DNA of 64,000 nt from Lachnospiraceae bacterium GAM79 (lineage in GTDB: Bacteria > Bacillota > Clostridia > Lachnospirales > Lachnospiraceae): NCBI GenBank assembly GCA_020735665.1, contig CP085928.1, forward strand, positions 1,276,001 to 1,340,000, in the 5' to 3' direction. A program made the translations under genes and the position numbers. Under the pieces are notes generated by a model, which worked only from the letters and a program-made list of their open reading frames with translations, had not been told where the DNA came from and searched no databases. Shown here in pieces: positions 46,552 through 55,414 of this stretch. Each line of letters opens with the position of its first letter. Position 1 is the first letter of the stretch.

Positions 46552-47028
46552 CTAAAAACCTTCTTTACGTCTCTGTCCTCTGAGTTCTCTCCGTTTCTCT
46601 CCTGCCAGCCATTCTGCTTGTTCACTTTCGTTCTCAAGTGTCAGTCCCGGAACCGGTCTTGGTTTGTCATTTTCATCGACAGCCACCAATGTCAGATACG
46701 CCCGATTGATTGAACGCCGGATTCCTCTGTGATCCTCGATATAAGTATCCACACGGACATCCATCGAGGTATGTCCGACATAGGTAATACGGCCTACTAA
46801 TACGATCAGATCCTTCAGATAAGCACCTCGCATAAATTTCAGATTATCAACCGAAGCTGTGATCACATCTCCATTTGAATGACGGATCCCTACAAGCCCT
46901 GCAACCTCATCGATCCATGCCATTAACTGTCCGCCAAATAATCGTCCGGCACCATTTAAATGTTCCGGCCGTACCTGAAAGACCTGCTCTACCATTGAAT
47001 CACTGACTTTTTTCGTATTTCGCTCCAT
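46552..47028 (-). CDS. Acyl-CoA thioesterase (hotdog fold)
   Basis: A 158-residue single-hotdog thioesterase. It has the family signature NGAGRLFGGQLMAWIDEVAGLVG with the catalytic Asp, ASVDNLKFMRGAYLKD, and VRVDTYIEDHRGIRRSINRAYLTLVAVD. It hydrolyses acyl-CoA, like YciA and related proteins; chain preference cannot be read. The C-terminal lysine/arginine tail is unusual but short. The start at 47028 follows AAGGGA. The promoter is at 47104-47132. It is probably followed in the same transcript by the DUF2974 gene. Confidence 0.9.
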   Translation of the reverse strand: MERNTKKVSDSMVEQVFQVRPEHLNGAGRLFGGQLMAWIDEVAGLVGIRHSNGDVITASVDNLKFMRGAYLKDLIVLVGRITYVGHTSMDVRVDTYIEDHRGIRRSINRAYLTLVAVDENDKPRPVPGLTLENESEQAEWLAGEKRRELRGQRRKEGF

Positions 47029-47103
47029 ACACACCGTTCCCTTTCTGTATTTTCATCCTGTTTATAATTGGAGTATTCATCCGTTATTATTCCTGTTCCG
47101 CCC

Positions 47104-47132
47104 ATTTTACCATAACAGACGCAAATACACAA
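47104..47132 (-). promoter_or_regulatory. Thioesterase-DUF2974 promoter
   Basis: On the minus strand TTGTGT (47127-47132), 17 bases, TAAAAT (47104-47109). Confidence 0.6.
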
Positions 47133-47171
47133 TCAGCAGTCAGTCTGTCCGACAATACTCTTTTATTCCGT

Positions 47172-49646
47172 CTATCCTGCAATGCTCTCTTGTCCGATCT
47201 GTTTAACAACAGGTTTTCTTCTGTCGCGTACATCCATACTTATACACAGTATAAAGCATATAAATCCCGATATCGTGATAATAATTCCCGGTATAAACAA
47301 AGGATATACAAAGGAAATCTCTGTGTGCTTCTCATGCACAACAAGAAGATTCATCTGCTCGGAAATCTCCTGATCAGATGTAAATATATCCTGTGCCGCA
47401 ATCGACGTATTGACGCCTGTTTCCTGATCAAAATCCGCATCAACATCGATCGATAGTCCATCTTCTGTGTATGATATCGTGATCGGTACAAGTTCTCTGT
47501 CCGGAAGCTGTTCATTTGATATCCCGAGCACATCATTTAAGATATCGGTCAGTGCCGCATCCTTCCTATTAACAGCTTCATACATCAGATTCAGTCCGAG
47601 GAAATATACATTTGGCAGATCATCTTTCATACCTAAAAACGTCAGCTTCTGTTCACCCATCTGAAACGTTCCGATATCGATATCGGTTCCGGTTATATAA
47701 GCTGTACTAAAATCCCTGTCTTTCTCCGCAAAGTCATCACTTCGGATCTCGCTGTTCTGATAAGAAAGGACCGGATATCGTTCATCAAAATGGATCTGCT
47801 GTGCAAATACTCCGAGAAACATTTCCTGCTTATTGCTCTTATTAGCCGGAACATGAGTACTGTCGATCACAACTCTGGTACCTGCTGCCGCCACGTCCGT
47901 AAGTATCGCTTCTGCCTTACTCTGATTCCTATATTCAAATCCGGTTAAGAACAAAGTATCATACCTGCTCAGTTCTTCCACTGAATAATCCTCGATCACA
48001 TCCGAGCTTCCTGCCACAAAGGCCGGATAAAGCAGGGTCATTTCATTTGCATATTTTCCGATTGCAAGCCCATAGTATCCGGTGACCGTTCCAAAGTTCT
48101 CCGGTGTCTCCCGTTTATAAATATACGCTGTCGTCGTTTCCAGCACCATAGAATAACCGCTAGCTGCAGCATCCTGCTCAATATCAGAGATTGTAATGTC
48201 CTGTTTCTCAAGATCAATCTTCCGTATCAGAACCGTATCAGCTCCAAGCTCTACTGCCCGATCAAACAGAAAACGATAGTATTTTCGGTCAAGTGCTTCA
48301 TTTAACAGAACAATATTATCTCCTGTCTCAGCACCCTGCCATGCCCAGCCATACGTGTACATCGTATGACTGCTGCCACTGATTCCATAGGATGGATAAG
48401 AACCGTAAGAGCTCTTATCAATGACAGCCGTCCGCTGGTCTGTCAGTTCCGCGAGCTGATGCATCTCCATTTTCGTTTCATCTGATGTAGCAACGCTGTA
48501 AAAATCCAGATTCATACATGATATGCTGTCTACACACAAAAGCGCAGCCAGAAGCACACAATATTTTTTCTTCAGACGAACCCATTCCAGACATGCACTG
48601 AAGAAAAAACCATAGGTCATCGGCGCAAACCGGGTCATCCAGAACAACTGGCTGAACGGAAGCTTTACCAATATCTTATATGCAGCAGGCGTTGTACAGG
48701 CAAGCATAACCAGTAAAAATACAAAACCGGCTTTCTTTCCGCCTGTTGCAAGCAGGATCCCGGCTATCGCGATCAGTACTGCTGCCAGTCCGAAATAAAA
48801 GCTGTCATTTCCTGCACTCAGACGTTTAAATGGATTTAATGAAGTCGCAAGGGGATAGATCAAGGTTGACATAACACTTCCATCTCCACTCTCCGACGTC
48901 ACAAGCCCGCCTTTTAAAGAAGGAATCACCCATATACCCGCTGCCAGGATTCCACAGATCATATAGATAAGAGCAAATATTTTTCTTCTAGTATCCTTAT
49001 TCCATATCTGATCGATCAGCAAATATAAAAATGCAGATACACCCATGATCGCAGTAACCATTAGATGCGTAAAACTCATCAATGTCATACAGACAAACAA
49101 TCCGACAGCTGCACGATTGTTCTTTTTTCTTACATAGAGCCATAAGAACCAGATCACATATGGTACAAGCATCGTCGTCACCATCTGTGGCAGATTTCCC
49201 GCTGTAAAATAAATCCTGATATGCTCCGGCATAAAGAACCAGAGCAGTCCGAAGAAGGTTCCAATCACTCTGCGGTTCTCATGGATCCCCCAGAAAATCC
49301 ACGGAAGTCCACCGACTACGAATATAACAAAGGCAAGCAGCCTGTAAGCCAGAAGAAGATCGCCCCCTGTAAGAAACATCAGTCCCGCCATAATATAATA
49401 AGAGAGCGGTCCCCAATATCTGAAAAGCTGGATTCCGTTATACCAGTATGGGGAGAACAACGGAAAGACGTTTCCTTTTTTCAGGCTCTCATACATTTCC
49501 TGCGACTTATAGAGATGTCCCCAGATATCACCACCGGACGGCTCATATCCTGACAGCACAAGATACAGTGCAAGCCCTGCACCTGCAAGTAACAGGATGC
49601 TTATACATATGCAGTTTTTCCGGATTCTCTTATGACTGTCTGTCAT
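47172..49646 (-). CDS. PTPS-related polytopic membrane protein of the exosortase G locus
   Basis: An 824-residue membrane protein. The N-terminal half has about twelve helices with GT-C-type features: a first loop after helix 1 containing GGDIWGHLYKSQEMYE, and FMPEHIRIYFTAGNLPQM. A large extracytoplasmic region (about 380-790) and a final helix (about 785-808) follow. This matches the 6-pyruvoyl-tetrahydropterin synthase-related membrane family, which is found with exosortase G genes. GT-C proteins usually transfer sugars from lipid carriers; here the substrate is unknown. It starts 5 bases after the preceding QueD-like gene and is the last gene of the operon. Confidence 0.85.
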   Translation of the reverse strand: MTDSHKRIRKNCICISILLLAGAGLALYLVLSGYEPSGGDIWGHLYKSQEMYESLKKGNVFPLFSPYWYNGIQLFRYWGPLSYYIMAGLMFLTGGDLLLAYRLLAFVIFVVGGLPWIFWGIHENRRVIGTFFGLLWFFMPEHIRIYFTAGNLPQMVTTMLVPYVIWFLWLYVRKKNNRAAVGLFVCMTLMSFTHLMVTAIMGVSAFLYLLIDQIWNKDTRRKIFALIYMICGILAAGIWVIPSLKGGLVTSESGDGSVMSTLIYPLATSLNPFKRLSAGNDSFYFGLAAVLIAIAGILLATGGKKAGFVFLLVMLACTTPAAYKILVKLPFSQLFWMTRFAPMTYGFFFSACLEWVRLKKKYCVLLAALLCVDSISCMNLDFYSVATSDETKMEMHQLAELTDQRTAVIDKSSYGSYPSYGISGSSHTMYTYGWAWQGAETGDNIVLLNEALDRKYYRFLFDRAVELGADTVLIRKIDLEKQDITISDIEQDAAASGYSMVLETTTAYIYKRETPENFGTVTGYYGLAIGKYANEMTLLYPAFVAGSSDVIEDYSVEELSRYDTLFLTGFEYRNQSKAEAILTDVAAAGTRVVIDSTHVPANKSNKQEMFLGVFAQQIHFDERYPVLSYQNSEIRSDDFAEKDRDFSTAYITGTDIDIGTFQMGEQKLTFLGMKDDLPNVYFLGLNLMYEAVNRKDAALTDILNDVLGISNEQLPDRELVPITISYTEDGLSIDVDADFDQETGVNTSIAAQDIFTSDQEISEQMNLLVVHEKHTEISFVYPLFIPGIIITISGFICFILCISMDVRDRRKPVVKQIGQESIAG

Positions 49647-49651
49647 ATCTC

Positions 49652-50095
49652 TTACTCTCCAATATGTTTTATCTCATCTAAAATCAGGTCTGTAAGCGTC
49701 TGCACCGTCTGATTCTGCTCCATCTCCTGCTCATCCAGCATACTGATCACATATGTTCTTCCCGGTGTCTCACTCATCTCGATCATCAGGAAAATCCATC
49801 CCATTGCATTTAATATCTCCTGCAATTTTTCTTTAAAATAAAGGCATACGTTTTCGATCGTTGGATTTAATATATCAAACGGCTTTATATCATTCAGATA
49901 ATTATTCTGAAAAGGTTCCAGAAATTTCTCAACTGCCTTTTCAAGTACATGAAATGGTTCAAAGTTCTCCTTTCCCTTTACCACATGCAGAACGATCTCC
50001 CAGGTATGCGGATGTACTTCGCCTAATTTTCCACCGATATAGATAGCATGTCTGGCATCCATATAGAATTTGAATTTATACTGTTGATATCTCAT
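49652..50095 (-). CDS. PTPS/QueD-like protein, exosortase G-associated
   Basis: A 147-residue protein with the T-fold of 6-pyruvoyl-tetrahydropterin synthase. Zinc ligands are present as His16 (MDARHA), His28 and His30 (EVHPHTW), and the later DILNPTIENV and SETPGRTY match the family. The cysteine that catalyses the PTPS/QueD reaction, expected between the zinc histidines, is absent, so a different activity or a binding role is likely. The start at 50095 follows AGGAGGAGG. It is tightly packed in the exosortase G operon and has a paralogue at 54605-55045. Confidence 0.85.
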   Translation of the reverse strand: MRYQQYKFKFYMDARHAIYIGGKLGEVHPHTWEIVLHVVKGKENFEPFHVLEKAVEKFLEPFQNNYLNDIKPFDILNPTIENVCLYFKEKLQEILNAMGWIFLMIEMSETPGRTYVISMLDEQEMEQNQTVQTLTDLILDEIKHIGE

Positions 50096-50099
50096 TCCG

Positions 50100-51233
50100 C
50101 TACGCCTCCTCCTGCTTTCTGGTATAAGCATCGTACACATCCAACGGCTTTTTCACTCCAACATCAATTAAGTCATATCGTATCGAGCGATATGCATTCT
50201 CGGACTTTCTGATACAGTACCGGTAAATCTCATCCGCCCTGTCTTTTGCCTGCTGTTCATCCAGCCTGTAAATCAGAATAACAAAAAAGCCTTTCTTCAC
50301 CTCACCCATGATCTCATTTTGATAAAGTCCGGAACGAATCTTTCTCATAAAATGAAAGATCTCCTGTCTGCTGTAATAACGATCCAGCATATCCAGATGA
50401 ATAAACATATAATGGATCGGTTTTAACGCTTCATCATCCGATTTCTGAAGCAGAATACGAAGAAAATTATTATCATAGAATTCATGCGAACTGTTATATT
50501 GATTCTGCACATAGATATTCTTTGCTACCTCGTCATCTGAAGTCTTTTCAAACCCCATATTTCCGGCATTACTCGTCACCTTTTCAAGCTTCCTGTTACG
50601 TTTGTCCAGTTCTTTTTTCGTACCCTTCAGATTTTTCTCTGCCTTGTTCCATGATTCCAACAATGCAATCAATAGACCGAGCAGAACGACACTTACAAGT
50701 CCTGTTGCAATTACAATATAATATCCATGCTTTATTGTAGATGTCCGTTCCAGAATACTATCCATATCAGACACCACACTGATCGTACATTCTTCCTGTC
50801 CGACCGTCCATCTGACTGTATTCACTACAACATCCTGTTCTTGTATCATCTTCCAGAATTCTGTGATCTCTGAATATTTACCTAATGCATTCGTTGTATT
50901 CTCATTCTTGGCCCACAGCACTTCCGAACCTCTTGTATATACAAAGAACCGTTCTCCTGCGGAAACTGTCTTCTCTTGTAAAAAAGCAAGAACCTCTGTA
51001 TCTTTTCCTGACTTCTGAACTGACTGAATGTTGTAGGCTAATAACTGTAGATAGTCCTCCTGATCATCCTCATATGCCTGTATCACTGCTTCCCGGTTCT
51101 GTAATAACTCATAACAGATACATCCCATAAATATCATAATAAACAGGATCACGGTTGCGGATATCGAAAAAATCCTATGATTCGGTGATGTATATAATTT
51201 TTTTATCCATGATTGTTTTTTCTCTTTATTCAC
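50100..51233 (-). CDS. Membrane sensor with degenerate GGDEF-like end, exosortase G operon
   Basis: A 377-residue two-helix protein. Helix 1 is at about 21-42, an extracytoplasmic sensor region of about 125 residues follows, helix 2 is at about 171-192, then a coiled coil (193-220) and a cytoplasmic domain (255-377). The last part looks like a degenerate GGDEF fold (FIHLDMLDRYYSRQEIF and KKGFFVILIYRLDEQQ) without the GGDEF motif. This is pattern-based and uncertain. The stop lies 4 bases before the QueD-like start and its start overlaps the glycosyltransferase end, so it belongs to the operon. Confidence 0.7.
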   Translation of the reverse strand: MNKEKKQSWIKKLYTSPNHRIFSISATVILFIMIFMGCICYELLQNREAVIQAYEDDQEDYLQLLAYNIQSVQKSGKDTEVLAFLQEKTVSAGERFFVYTRGSEVLWAKNENTTNALGKYSEITEFWKMIQEQDVVVNTVRWTVGQEECTISVVSDMDSILERTSTIKHGYYIVIATGLVSVVLLGLLIALLESWNKAEKNLKGTKKELDKRNRKLEKVTSNAGNMGFEKTSDDEVAKNIYVQNQYNSSHEFYDNNFLRILLQKSDDEALKPIHYMFIHLDMLDRYYSRQEIFHFMRKIRSGLYQNEIMGEVKKGFFVILIYRLDEQQAKDRADEIYRYCIRKSENAYRSIRYDLIDVGVKKPLDVYDAYTRKQEEA

Positions 51234-52599
51234 TGGTATTTACCTCATCTCTGATCTTCTCCAGAACCCGGTGTGCTCCTGCAAAATCATGCATCACGAC
51301 CTGTTTAAAGTCATTCCATTCTTCATGCAGGTCTCTTGTCCGCCATGTTCTTGTTTTTCTGGTTGAATTAATAATTCCTGCAAACCGGAACCAGAATACA
51401 ATAAAATTAAACAGCGGAAGTAAAAAGATCAGATACCATTTCCTTGCATAATATTTTCTCAAATATGGAAAATCCTTTAAAAACAGAATAATACAGATAT
51501 ACAACAGGGAGTTGGCCATACTGTATAAAAAGAATAAGAATACGAGTGATGTCACAATAAGCTTCATCGGATAATTGATAAATGCCAGACAGATAATCGC
51601 AAAATACCAGATCATTCGAGGAAACGCAAACGTATGATCATACACAAGGATCCGCATGACGAAATCTTTAAAGAAACTCCTGCCAATGTTCATCTTGTCC
51701 TTTCGGAACATATGAAGCACTTCCAGTTCACCGCTCTGCCACCGCTGTCTTTGAACATATAGTTTATTTAAGCTCTCGATTGGATCTACAAAAAAGATCG
51801 CATTCGGACAAAGCGCCACACGCTTCTTCATCTGAAACCGTACCTGAAAAGTTACATGAGTATCCTCGCACAGGGTATCCGTATTATATAACTGCGTCTT
51901 CATGATCGCAGATTTACGGAACGCCGAAAAAGCACCCGACAGAGTAAAGATACTGTTCAGCTCCGACTGGAAATTACGGCCGGATAGAAATGCCTGACAA
52001 TATTCTCCAAACTCCATCTTCTGCAGTAACCGTAAAGCGCACCGATTCGTCTGATCGATCAACTCCGGATTCGTCAGTACTGTTCCGGTCAGGCTGTGAA
52101 CTTCCGGTTCATTCTCAAACATTGTAACAATATTTCTGATAGCATCCGGTTCTAACATTCCATCACTGTCAATATGGATAATATATTTACCCTGGCAGTT
52201 AAACAATGCCAGATTAAGGGCTTTGGATTTTCCCTGCTTCGAATTCATCCAATTGATCGAGAGATTCGGGAAATCCTTCTGACATTTGCTGTATATCTCA
52301 AAGCTGTTATCCTGACTCATATTATTGACAAGCAGAACAAATATCTTATCCTTCGGGTAATTCGATTGATAGATTGACTGCACACAGGCATACAGGGTTT
52401 CTGCCGAATTGTAGACCGGAACGATCAAAGATACCTCCGGATAATGAGATAACGGCTTATATTTCTTCTTCATGATCCTGCGTTTTAACAGGATGATAAA
52501 ATTCCCGACCGTCGGAATCACTTCCATGATCAACGGAATGACGATCCATGCCACCCAGAAGATCACGGAAGACATAAGCATATTTTTAATTGCTGTCAT
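51226..52599 (-). CDS. Family 2 glycosyltransferase, exosortase G-associated
   Basis: A 457-residue GT2 enzyme. After one N-terminal helix pair the catalytic domain shows SLIVPVYNSAETLYACVQS, the metal-binding DSDGMLEPDA, and QRQRWQSGELEV (QxxRW motif of processive synthases). Several helices at the C-terminus form a transmembrane channel. It fits the exosortase G-associated glycosyltransferase family. It probably builds a membrane-linked glycan that may be joined to the sorted protein. The ATG at 52599 lies inside the xrtG end (14-base overlap), so translation is coupled. Confidence 0.9.
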   Translation of the reverse strand: MTAIKNMLMSSVIFWVAWIVIPLIMEVIPTVGNFIILLKRRIMKKKYKPLSHYPEVSLIVPVYNSAETLYACVQSIYQSNYPKDKIFVLLVNNMSQDNSFEIYSKCQKDFPNLSINWMNSKQGKSKALNLALFNCQGKYIIHIDSDGMLEPDAIRNIVTMFENEPEVHSLTGTVLTNPELIDQTNRCALRLLQKMEFGEYCQAFLSGRNFQSELNSIFTLSGAFSAFRKSAIMKTQLYNTDTLCEDTHVTFQVRFQMKKRVALCPNAIFFVDPIESLNKLYVQRQRWQSGELEVLHMFRKDKMNIGRSFFKDFVMRILVYDHTFAFPRMIWYFAIICLAFINYPMKLIVTSLVFLFFLYSMANSLLYICIILFLKDFPYLRKYYARKWYLIFLLPLFNFIVFWFRFAGIINSTRKTRTWRTRDLHEEWNDFKQVVMHDFAGAHRVLEKIRDEVNTSE

Positions 52600-53176
52600 A
52601 ACGGAATGCACCTACCTTCTGTCTGACAATCTGTGGTTTCGTGAATACATAGAAATACAGGAATACTGTACATCCATAGAACAGGATTCTGGCAAATATC
52701 GTATGTGCAAAGAAATACATATCGATGCCCCATATATGAACTAGCAGGCAGATAAAGAAGATCCGAAGCACATTTGCAAGGAAGATCGCCATCACTCCGA
52801 TCATACTTACAACCACTCTCTCATATTTGTCATAGACCGGGAAGAACCAGAGCAGCGCAAGAAACGCCAGCATCTCGATCACACCGGAACACTCAAAATC
52901 AATATATAAGGACAGACTGGTTCCGCCATTCTGGATAAACAGAATTCCCTGCTGAAAATAAGAATCATAGAGATGCGTCAGCCCACCGATCACACCGGCA
53001 ACAGCAGAGACAGCCTTTTGAAGCGGAACTACGACATACGGTTCTATCAGTATCAGACTGAAAATAAACAATCCCACACTTCCGCAGATATAATACCAGA
53101 AATTCAATTTTGCCCGATATAATACTGTTAATATATAGATCCAACCAAGAAGACAGACAAATACCAGCCAGTTCAT
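52586..53176 (-). CDS. xrtG: Exosortase family protein XrtG
   Basis: A 196-residue polytopic membrane transpeptidase of the exosortase family. The catalytic triad residues are in place: Cys96 in DFECSGVIEM, Arg138 in NVLRIFFICL and His158 in FFAHTIFAR. The size and gene neighbourhood match XrtG of Gram-positive bacteria. By analogy with EpsH/archaeosortase it cleaves a C-terminal sorting signal and transfers the protein to an unknown acceptor. The probable substrate is the gene 3 bases upstream. Confidence 0.93.
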   Translation of the reverse strand: MNWLVFVCLLGWIYILTVLYRAKLNFWYYICGSVGLFIFSLILIEPYVVVPLQKAVSAVAGVIGGLTHLYDSYFQQGILFIQNGGTSLSLYIDFECSGVIEMLAFLALLWFFPVYDKYERVVVSMIGVMAIFLANVLRIFFICLLVHIWGIDMYFFAHTIFARILFYGCTVFLYFYVFTKPQIVRQKVGAFRYDSN

Positions 53177-53179
53177 CTT

Positions 53180-54532
53180 CTACCTTTTACCCTTTCTTTT
53201 CTTTGCAACATAGCCTGCTGCCAGTAACAGAGCGATCAACACACCTACGACCGGTCCTGTAGAAGATCCGGCAATCGACACACCCTGACCTCCGATATTC
53301 GGATTCTGGATCGTGATAGTTCCCATCTCATCCGCAGGAATACCTGTTAATTCTGCCAGACGTTTCAGACTGAGCGAGAATTCCACCTCATCTCCCGGCG
53401 TATTATCCTTATGTTCTGCATCATACACTGTATATGCTACTTTACTGTCACATTCATTATTATTTCCATATCCGATAAAAGCTTTCAAGTTGGTATGGAT
53501 TCCTTCTGATCTCGGAACCTGCGTACTCCAGTCGATATTTCCGTTCTTTTCCGGCTGGATCTGCATGGCAAATGTCTTGCCGTTGATCGTCAGATACCAG
53601 ATCTGAAGCTGCATACCGGAGGTATATAATTCATTCATCTTAAAATGGCCATATAAAGTATCCCCGTCTAATGCAAGCTGACCATAATGATTACACTGTT
53701 TGTTATTACTGGAATATGTAATCTCCGTCTTCGGTCTTCCTTCCCAATCATCATAATATCCATCGATCTGGATATTGCCGCCTACATGGATTCCGCCTGT
53801 TGTTTCTGTTGTTGCCTCGTCCGTCATTTCTCCGGTAGTGCTTGCATTATTGTTATCCTCCGATGTAGTCTCAGAAATTGTTGCACTGCTGTCTTCTGAT
53901 TCCGTACCGGATATCTCTGTTGTATCATTTTTTTCAGTTTCAGTTGTATCTTCGGTCGTCAGAATTTCTTCCGTTGAGTCCTTCTCTGTAGCAGATGTAA
54001 TTTCTTCCGTATTTTCTGTAGAAGCTTCTTCCGTAGTATTCTTTGTACCAATCGTAACTTCCGTGCTCTGCCCTTTATATGTTACCTTCAGCGTATCAAG
54101 ATTAAAAGCCTCATAAGTATCAAGTGGGACCTGAATCTTCCATGTCATAAATTCATATCCGTAATATTGTTTTTTCCCGGTATTTGTAACTGTTCCGGAA
54201 GCCCCACTGATTTCCGAACTCCATGCATCCTTTACTGAAAATGAACTTCCGTCTCCATTATTTTCATTATTCAATATGATCGCATTCAATCGATCCAGTG
54301 ACACTCCGTCTGCCGACAGGTCAAAGTGCTCATTCAGATATCCTGACCAGCTTCCATTATAACGGATACACAAATAATTATTATCCGTATATATATCCAC
54401 TGTATTTCCATTATCCTCAAACGTTGCTGCCTGACTCCTCATTCCTGTCATTGGCATACAGGAAACAGCAATCAATAATACCACTATCCCTACAGTTATT
54501 AGTTTTTTACAGATTTTCTTATGTCTCATCAT
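53180..54532 (-). CDS. Firmicu-CTERM sorting-domain protein, probable XrtG substrate
   Basis: A 450-residue exported protein. Residues 1-37 are a signal peptide (basic start, LITVGIVVLLIAVSCM core). An N-terminal strand-rich domain (about 38-160) contains YLCIRYNGSWSGYLNEHF. A threonine/glutamate/serine-rich linker follows (about 160-250). The C-terminal domain starts with IQIDGYYDDWEGRPKTEI. The protein ends with GPVVGVLIALLLAAGYVAKK and a basic tail, a sorting signal that lacks LPXTG. This matches the Firmicu-CTERM class found with XrtG. The start at 54532 follows GAAGG; an ATG one codon later is possible. It is the head of the operon after a terminator. Confidence 0.85.
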   Translation of the reverse strand: MMRHKKICKKLITVGIVVLLIAVSCMPMTGMRSQAATFEDNGNTVDIYTDNNYLCIRYNGSWSGYLNEHFDLSADGVSLDRLNAIILNNENNGDGSSFSVKDAWSSEISGASGTVTNTGKKQYYGYEFMTWKIQVPLDTYEAFNLDTLKVTYKGQSTEVTIGTKNTTEEASTENTEEITSATEKDSTEEILTTEDTTETEKNDTTEISGTESEDSSATISETTSEDNNNASTTGEMTDEATTETTGGIHVGGNIQIDGYYDDWEGRPKTEITYSSNNKQCNHYGQLALDGDTLYGHFKMNELYTSGMQLQIWYLTINGKTFAMQIQPEKNGNIDWSTQVPRSEGIHTNLKAFIGYGNNNECDSKVAYTVYDAEHKDNTPGDEVEFSLSLKRLAELTGIPADEMGTITIQNPNIGGQGVSIAGSSTGPVVGVLIALLLAAGYVAKKRKGKR

Positions 54533-54571
54533 ACATGCCTTCTTTCTGTCTGTTTTATGACATTCCACACA

Positions 54572-54600
54572 AAAAAGACCCATCTTATCCGAATGAGTCC
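54572..54600 (-). terminator. Terminator ahead of the exosortase operon
   Basis: On the minus strand GACTCAT and ATGGGTC form a stem around a nine-base loop, followed by TTTTTTG, between the upstream QueD-like gene and the XrtG substrate gene. Partial read-through would give unequal expression. Confidence 0.75.
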
Positions 54601-54604
54601 CTAT

Positions 54605-55045
54605 CTATTTTTTCTGGTCAGGCATCTGTTTCTTATAGAACAAGATTGCCTCCAGATTTTCTCTGCTCCGTTTCTCATTAACCGTCGGTAACAAAATGCG
54701 ATCACACACCTGATACACCCCAAGCGGTGTATCCCCTATATCAAGCTGCATCAGCTCCGCATTCAATTCCGATAATTTTATCTTTAATTGTTCGTAAAAA
54801 TAATCTCCGATTGCCTCTATACTTGCATTCCCTGCAAAACAGGGAAGTTCATTCAGATACATGCCCTCATATCTGCCGAGAAAAATCTCAATCATTCTGT
54901 CAAGCCGTTTAAAATCCATATCTCGGCCGGAATAATTACGAATATACAGTATCATCGTAAATGTATGACTGTGTGCCTGTTCTTTATTTCCATCAAAGCT
55001 ATGACTGGCGTTAAAATGATACTGACACTTATAATAATCAATCAC
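54605..55045 (-). CDS. Second PTPS/QueD-like protein of the exosortase G locus
   Basis: A 146-residue PTPS-fold protein. Zinc ligands are His15 (FNASHSF), His25 and His27 (QAHSHTF); the catalytic cysteine is again missing between them. Later matches are the family's GNASIEAIGDYF and DTPLGVYQV. It has a strong promoter (55100-55128) and lies upstream of the exosortase operon, separated by a terminator. It is a diverged paralogue of the protein at 49652-50095. Role unknown. Confidence 0.83.
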   Translation of the reverse strand: MIDYYKCQYHFNASHSFDGNKEQAHSHTFTMILYIRNYSGRDMDFKRLDRMIEIFLGRYEGMYLNELPCFAGNASIEAIGDYFYEQLKIKLSELNAELMQLDIGDTPLGVYQVCDRILLPTVNEKRSRENLEAILFYKKQMPDQKK

Positions 55046-55099
55046 ATTATCACCTCAATCTTCTAGCCGTTTGGGCATTATGCTACCTTTTCGACTGCC

Positions 55100-55128
55100 A
55101 TTTTAGTATAGAAAACAAGCAAATTCAA
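55100..55128 (-). promoter_or_regulatory. Promoter of the exosortase G locus
   Basis: On the minus strand TTGAAT (55123-55128), 17 bases, TAAAAT (55100-55105), 55 bases upstream of the first start. Confidence 0.7.
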
Positions 55129-55344
55129 GGAAGTACAACGTTTTTTCACATTTTGGAATAACGAATTTTTTCATCTGTTTCAGTCATTTTGCACAATTTA
55201 CATGTAAAATCCATATTCTTATATTTCATCTATCAAAAATCTCTGATTATTTCTGAAAAGGTTCAACATTTTGCCTAAAACAAAGCCATTATACAAGAGG
55301 TTTTTATTCGATCATTCAAAATTCAAAAAAATCACATTTTTTCC
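55129..55344. other. AT-rich intergenic region between divergent promoters
   Basis: Part of a 370-base gap between the exosortase locus and lysC. A lysine riboswitch would be possible here, but none of its conserved pairings was recognised. Nothing else was seen. Confidence 0.5.
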
Positions 55345-55373
55345 TTGTCTAATCGGCACAATAATATTAAGAT
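55345..55373 (+). promoter_or_regulatory. lysC promoter
   Basis: TTGTCT (55345-55350), 17 bases, TAAGAT (55368-55373), about 40 bases before the start. Confidence 0.55.
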
Positions 55374-55414
55374 AGAGATAATTTGTAAATAAAATAAAAA
55401 TGCAGGAGTTTATT

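Noticed and set aside
55046..55414. Lysine riboswitch upstream of lysC
   Set aside because: Expected location, but no conserved riboswitch pairings were recognised in the AT-rich leader.
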